Below, piece by piece: positions 14,750 through 16,176 of a stretch of 16,176 nucleotides of DNA. This DNA comes from Ruminococcaceae bacterium UBA5423 (GTDB lineage: Bacteria; Bacillota; Clostridia; Oscillospirales; Acutalibacteraceae): positions 1 to 16,176 of the forward strand of contig DHNF01000177.1 in NCBI GenBank assembly GCA_002409375.1, read 5' to 3'. Numbering within the stretch: position 1 is the first letter of the stretch; every line of letters starts with the position of its first letter. The position numbers and the translations under genes were made by a program. Under the pieces are notes generated by a model that had not been told where the DNA came from, did no database searches, and saw only the letters and a program-made list of their open reading frames with translations.

Positions 14750-14780
14750 CGCGATGAGAACATCGCGCCGTTTTGCTTTT
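14743..14780 (+). terminator. Terminator between convergent folD and murA, probably bidirectional
   Basis: A perfect 14-bp stem (14743-14756 with 14761-14774) has loop AGAA. On the plus strand it is followed by TTTTGCTTTT, giving a good terminator for lgt-folD. On the minus strand the stem ends in TTTT 18 nt beyond the murA stop, so it may also terminate murA. It repeats, base for base, 23 nt of the first hairpin of copy A (14488-14510 equals 14748-14770). Confidence 0.8.
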
Positions 14781-14792
14781 ATTTTTATATCC

Positions 14793-16049
14793 TCAGTCCA
14801 GGCGCTGTATCACCGCGCCCGTATTGCGCAGATTATGTTCAAGATTTTCATATCCGCGGTCAATATGATGCAGCTCTAATATCTCGGTTGTACCTTCTGC
14901 TGCAAGACCTGCAATCACCAAAGCTGCACCTCCCCTAAGGTCGGTGCATTTAACCTGTGCTCCGGAAAGGCGGGACACTCCCTCGACAATTGCCACTCTT
15001 CCTTCAATTTTTATTTTTGCTCCCAGCCGCATAAACTCACTTGCATGCTTAAACCGGCTTTCAAAAATATTTTCTACAAAAACGCTGGTACCGTCGGCAA
15101 CACTTATCATGGCCATTGTGGGAGCCTGCGCATCTGTCGGAAACCCGGGATAGGGCATGGTGCGTATAGAGCGAACGCGACGAAGGCGCTGCGGGGCTTT
15201 GATTAACAGCTCGTTTTTTTTGCAATCAATACGGCAGCCTGCTTCCTCAAAGGTAGGAATTACGGTCGCTATATGCTCGGGACAAATGTTTTTTAGCTCA
15301 AGCGAACTGCCGGTAATTGCTGCTGCAGCCATATAAGTTGCAGTTTCAATCCGGTCGGGAATAACTGAGTGTGAACAGCCATATAATGCATCAACACCCT
15401 CTATGGTTATAGCACTTTCTCCCGCTCCTGCAATGCGCGCACCACAGCGCGTCAAATAATTGCATAGGTCGGTTATTTCAGGTTCCCGCGCGGCATTTAA
15501 AATTGAAGTCGTCCCCTTGGCTGTGACAGATGCCAATAATATATTTTCGGTTGCCCCGACACTTGGAAAAGACAGTGCAATAGTTGCTCCTTTAAGTCTT
15601 CCGGGAACACGGCACTCAAGGCGTCCGCGCTCCTCCAATATTTCCATTCCTAACTGACGCAGCGCTGATAAATGCAAATCAATCGGACGCGTACCAAGCT
15701 CACAGCCACCCGGAAATGAAATATGCGCTTCTCCCGTACGTGCGGCAATTGCACCCAAAAAAACAATTGACGAACGCATTTCCCGCATGAGATCATCCGG
15801 TATATCACTGCGATTAAGTCCGATTGAATCAACTGTAATACAACCGTCGGAACGGCTGACCGAGCATCCCAAATATCTTAGTATACGCACCGAGGCAGCT
15901 ACATCGGTGAGCATTGGACAATTATGTATCTCACTTTTACCTCTTGCCAGAAGAGTTGCAGCCAGTACCGGGAGCGCACTGTTCTTTGCACCGTGTATAT
16001 TTACAGCGCCGTTCAATCTATGGTTGCCTTCAATAATCAGTCTCGACAT
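14793..16049 (-). CDS. murA: UDP-N-acetylglucosamine 1-carboxyvinyltransferase
   Basis: Transfers enolpyruvate from PEP to UDP-GlcNAc, the first committed step of peptidoglycan synthesis, in the cytoplasm. 418 residues is the usual MurA length. Key positions match E. coli almost exactly: K22 and N23 in GAKNSALP (20-27), the PEP-binding Cys at 116 in PGGCELGTRPIDLHL (fosfomycin target), D305 in PGFPTDAQAP (301-310), D370-R372 in TDLRGG, and R398 in IDRGYENLEHNL. The start at 16049 follows AAAGGGTG on the minus strand and begins MSRLIIEGN as in the family. The frame stays open to 16139, but those 30 extra residues do not look like MurA. Cys at 116 implies a fosfomycin-sensitive type. Many Firmicutes carry two murA copies; which one this is cannot be told here. 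Confidence 0.97.
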   Translation of the reverse strand: MSRLIIEGNHRLNGAVNIHGAKNSALPVLAATLLARGKSEIHNCPMLTDVAASVRILRYLGCSVSRSDGCITVDSIGLNRSDIPDDLMREMRSSIVFLGAIAARTGEAHISFPGGCELGTRPIDLHLSALRQLGMEILEERGRLECRVPGRLKGATIALSFPSVGATENILLASVTAKGTTSILNAAREPEITDLCNYLTRCGARIAGAGESAITIEGVDALYGCSHSVIPDRIETATYMAAAAITGSSLELKNICPEHIATVIPTFEEAGCRIDCKKNELLIKAPQRLRRVRSIRTMPYPGFPTDAQAPTMAMISVADGTSVFVENIFESRFKHASEFMRLGAKIKIEGRVAIVEGVSRLSGAQVKCTDLRGGAALVIAGLAAEGTTEILELHHIDRGYENLEHNLRNTGAVIQRLD

Positions 16050-16100
16050 AACATGCACCCTTTCGCTTTGGAGAGAGCGTGACGGGGCAACTGCAGCCCC

Positions 16101-16133
16101 AAAAAACCCGCAAGCAGAATCAGAGCCTGCAAG
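16101..16133 (-). terminator. Possible terminator or attenuator in the murA leader
   Basis: On the minus strand a 9-bp stem including G-U pairs (arms at plus positions 16125-16133 and 16107-16115) is followed by six T (16106-16101), about 50 nt before the murA ATG. A second GC hairpin, GGGGC...GCCCC (16084-16100), comes right after it. It may end a gene lying beyond the window or attenuate murA. The stem is imperfect, so this is tentative. Confidence 0.35.
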
Positions 16134-16176
16134 TAACACGCGCCTGCAAACCTATCCTATGCAAAAAAGAGTGCAT

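Noticed and set aside
14457..14792. CRISPR array or tRNA/ncRNA gene in the repeat-bearing gap
   Set aside because: There are only two degenerate copies with long dissimilar spacing, no regular short repeats, and no cloverleaf or known RNA motif.
14678..14938. Plus-strand ORF across the repeat and the end of murA
   Set aside because: It runs through the palindromic repeat, the terminator and antisense murA, with no domain or ribosome binding site.
16050..16139. 30-residue N-terminal extension of murA
   Set aside because: It does not resemble MurA, contains the hairpin and T-run, and AAAGGGTG places the start at 16049.
16155..16163. Sporulation sigma-K-like -10 (CATAGGATA, minus strand) upstream of murA
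   Set aside because: The -10 form fits, but no -35 element lies at the expected distance, so it is probably chance.

Overview
The window looks like a chromosomal segment from a low-to-moderate GC, Gram-positive anaerobe of the class Clostridia (perhaps an Oscillospirales/Ruminococcaceae-type gut bacterium; the taxon is inferred). Supporting this are an adenosylcobalamin-dependent class II ribonucleotide reductase with a TSCPD and Cys-rich tail, a yfmF-yfmH peptidase-like pair typical of Firmicutes, strong AAAGGAGG-type ribosome binding sites, and a TTG start. No phage, transposase, CRISPR, rRNA or tRNA is visible.

Layout, left to right. Positions 2-1948 (+) are the 3' part of nrdJ, closed by a perfect 17-bp-stem terminator (1962-2000). 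A 234-bp gap carries a strong ribosome binding site (2093-2100) that does not serve the next large gene at a normal distance. It fits instead a possible 28-residue membrane microprotein with a CTG start (2106-2192), which overlaps the start of the giant gene. Positions 2183-9703 (+) encode a 2506-residue, multi-domain, membrane-bound enzyme of the cyclic beta-1,2-glucan synthase (NdvB/Cgs) type: a GT84-like glycosyltransferase, membrane segments, a glycoamylase-like (GH189-type) domain, two beta-sandwich domains and a GH94 phosphorylase-like module. A good extended -10 promoter (9736-9764) then drives yfmF (TTG start) and yfmH (14-nt overlap), which end in a terminator (12398-12430). Next come lgt and folD, 11 nt apart. 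A 336-bp gap follows, holding two related palindromic repeats and a terminator. The last gene is murA, convergent on the minus strand (14793-16049).

Functionally the segment is mostly housekeeping: dNTP synthesis (nrdJ), C1-folate metabolism (folD), lipoprotein maturation (lgt), peptidoglycan precursor synthesis (murA) and an M16 pair linked to EF-P modification. Set among them is a very large envelope or exported glucan synthase.

The most interesting points are four: the giant glucan synthase and its unusual translation start, apparently coupled to a membrane microprotein; the competing start codons of yfmF; the long acidic tail on Lgt; and a small family of hairpin repeats (GGCGnGATG-N4-CATCnCGCC) with compensatory base changes, part of which seems to be used as terminators.
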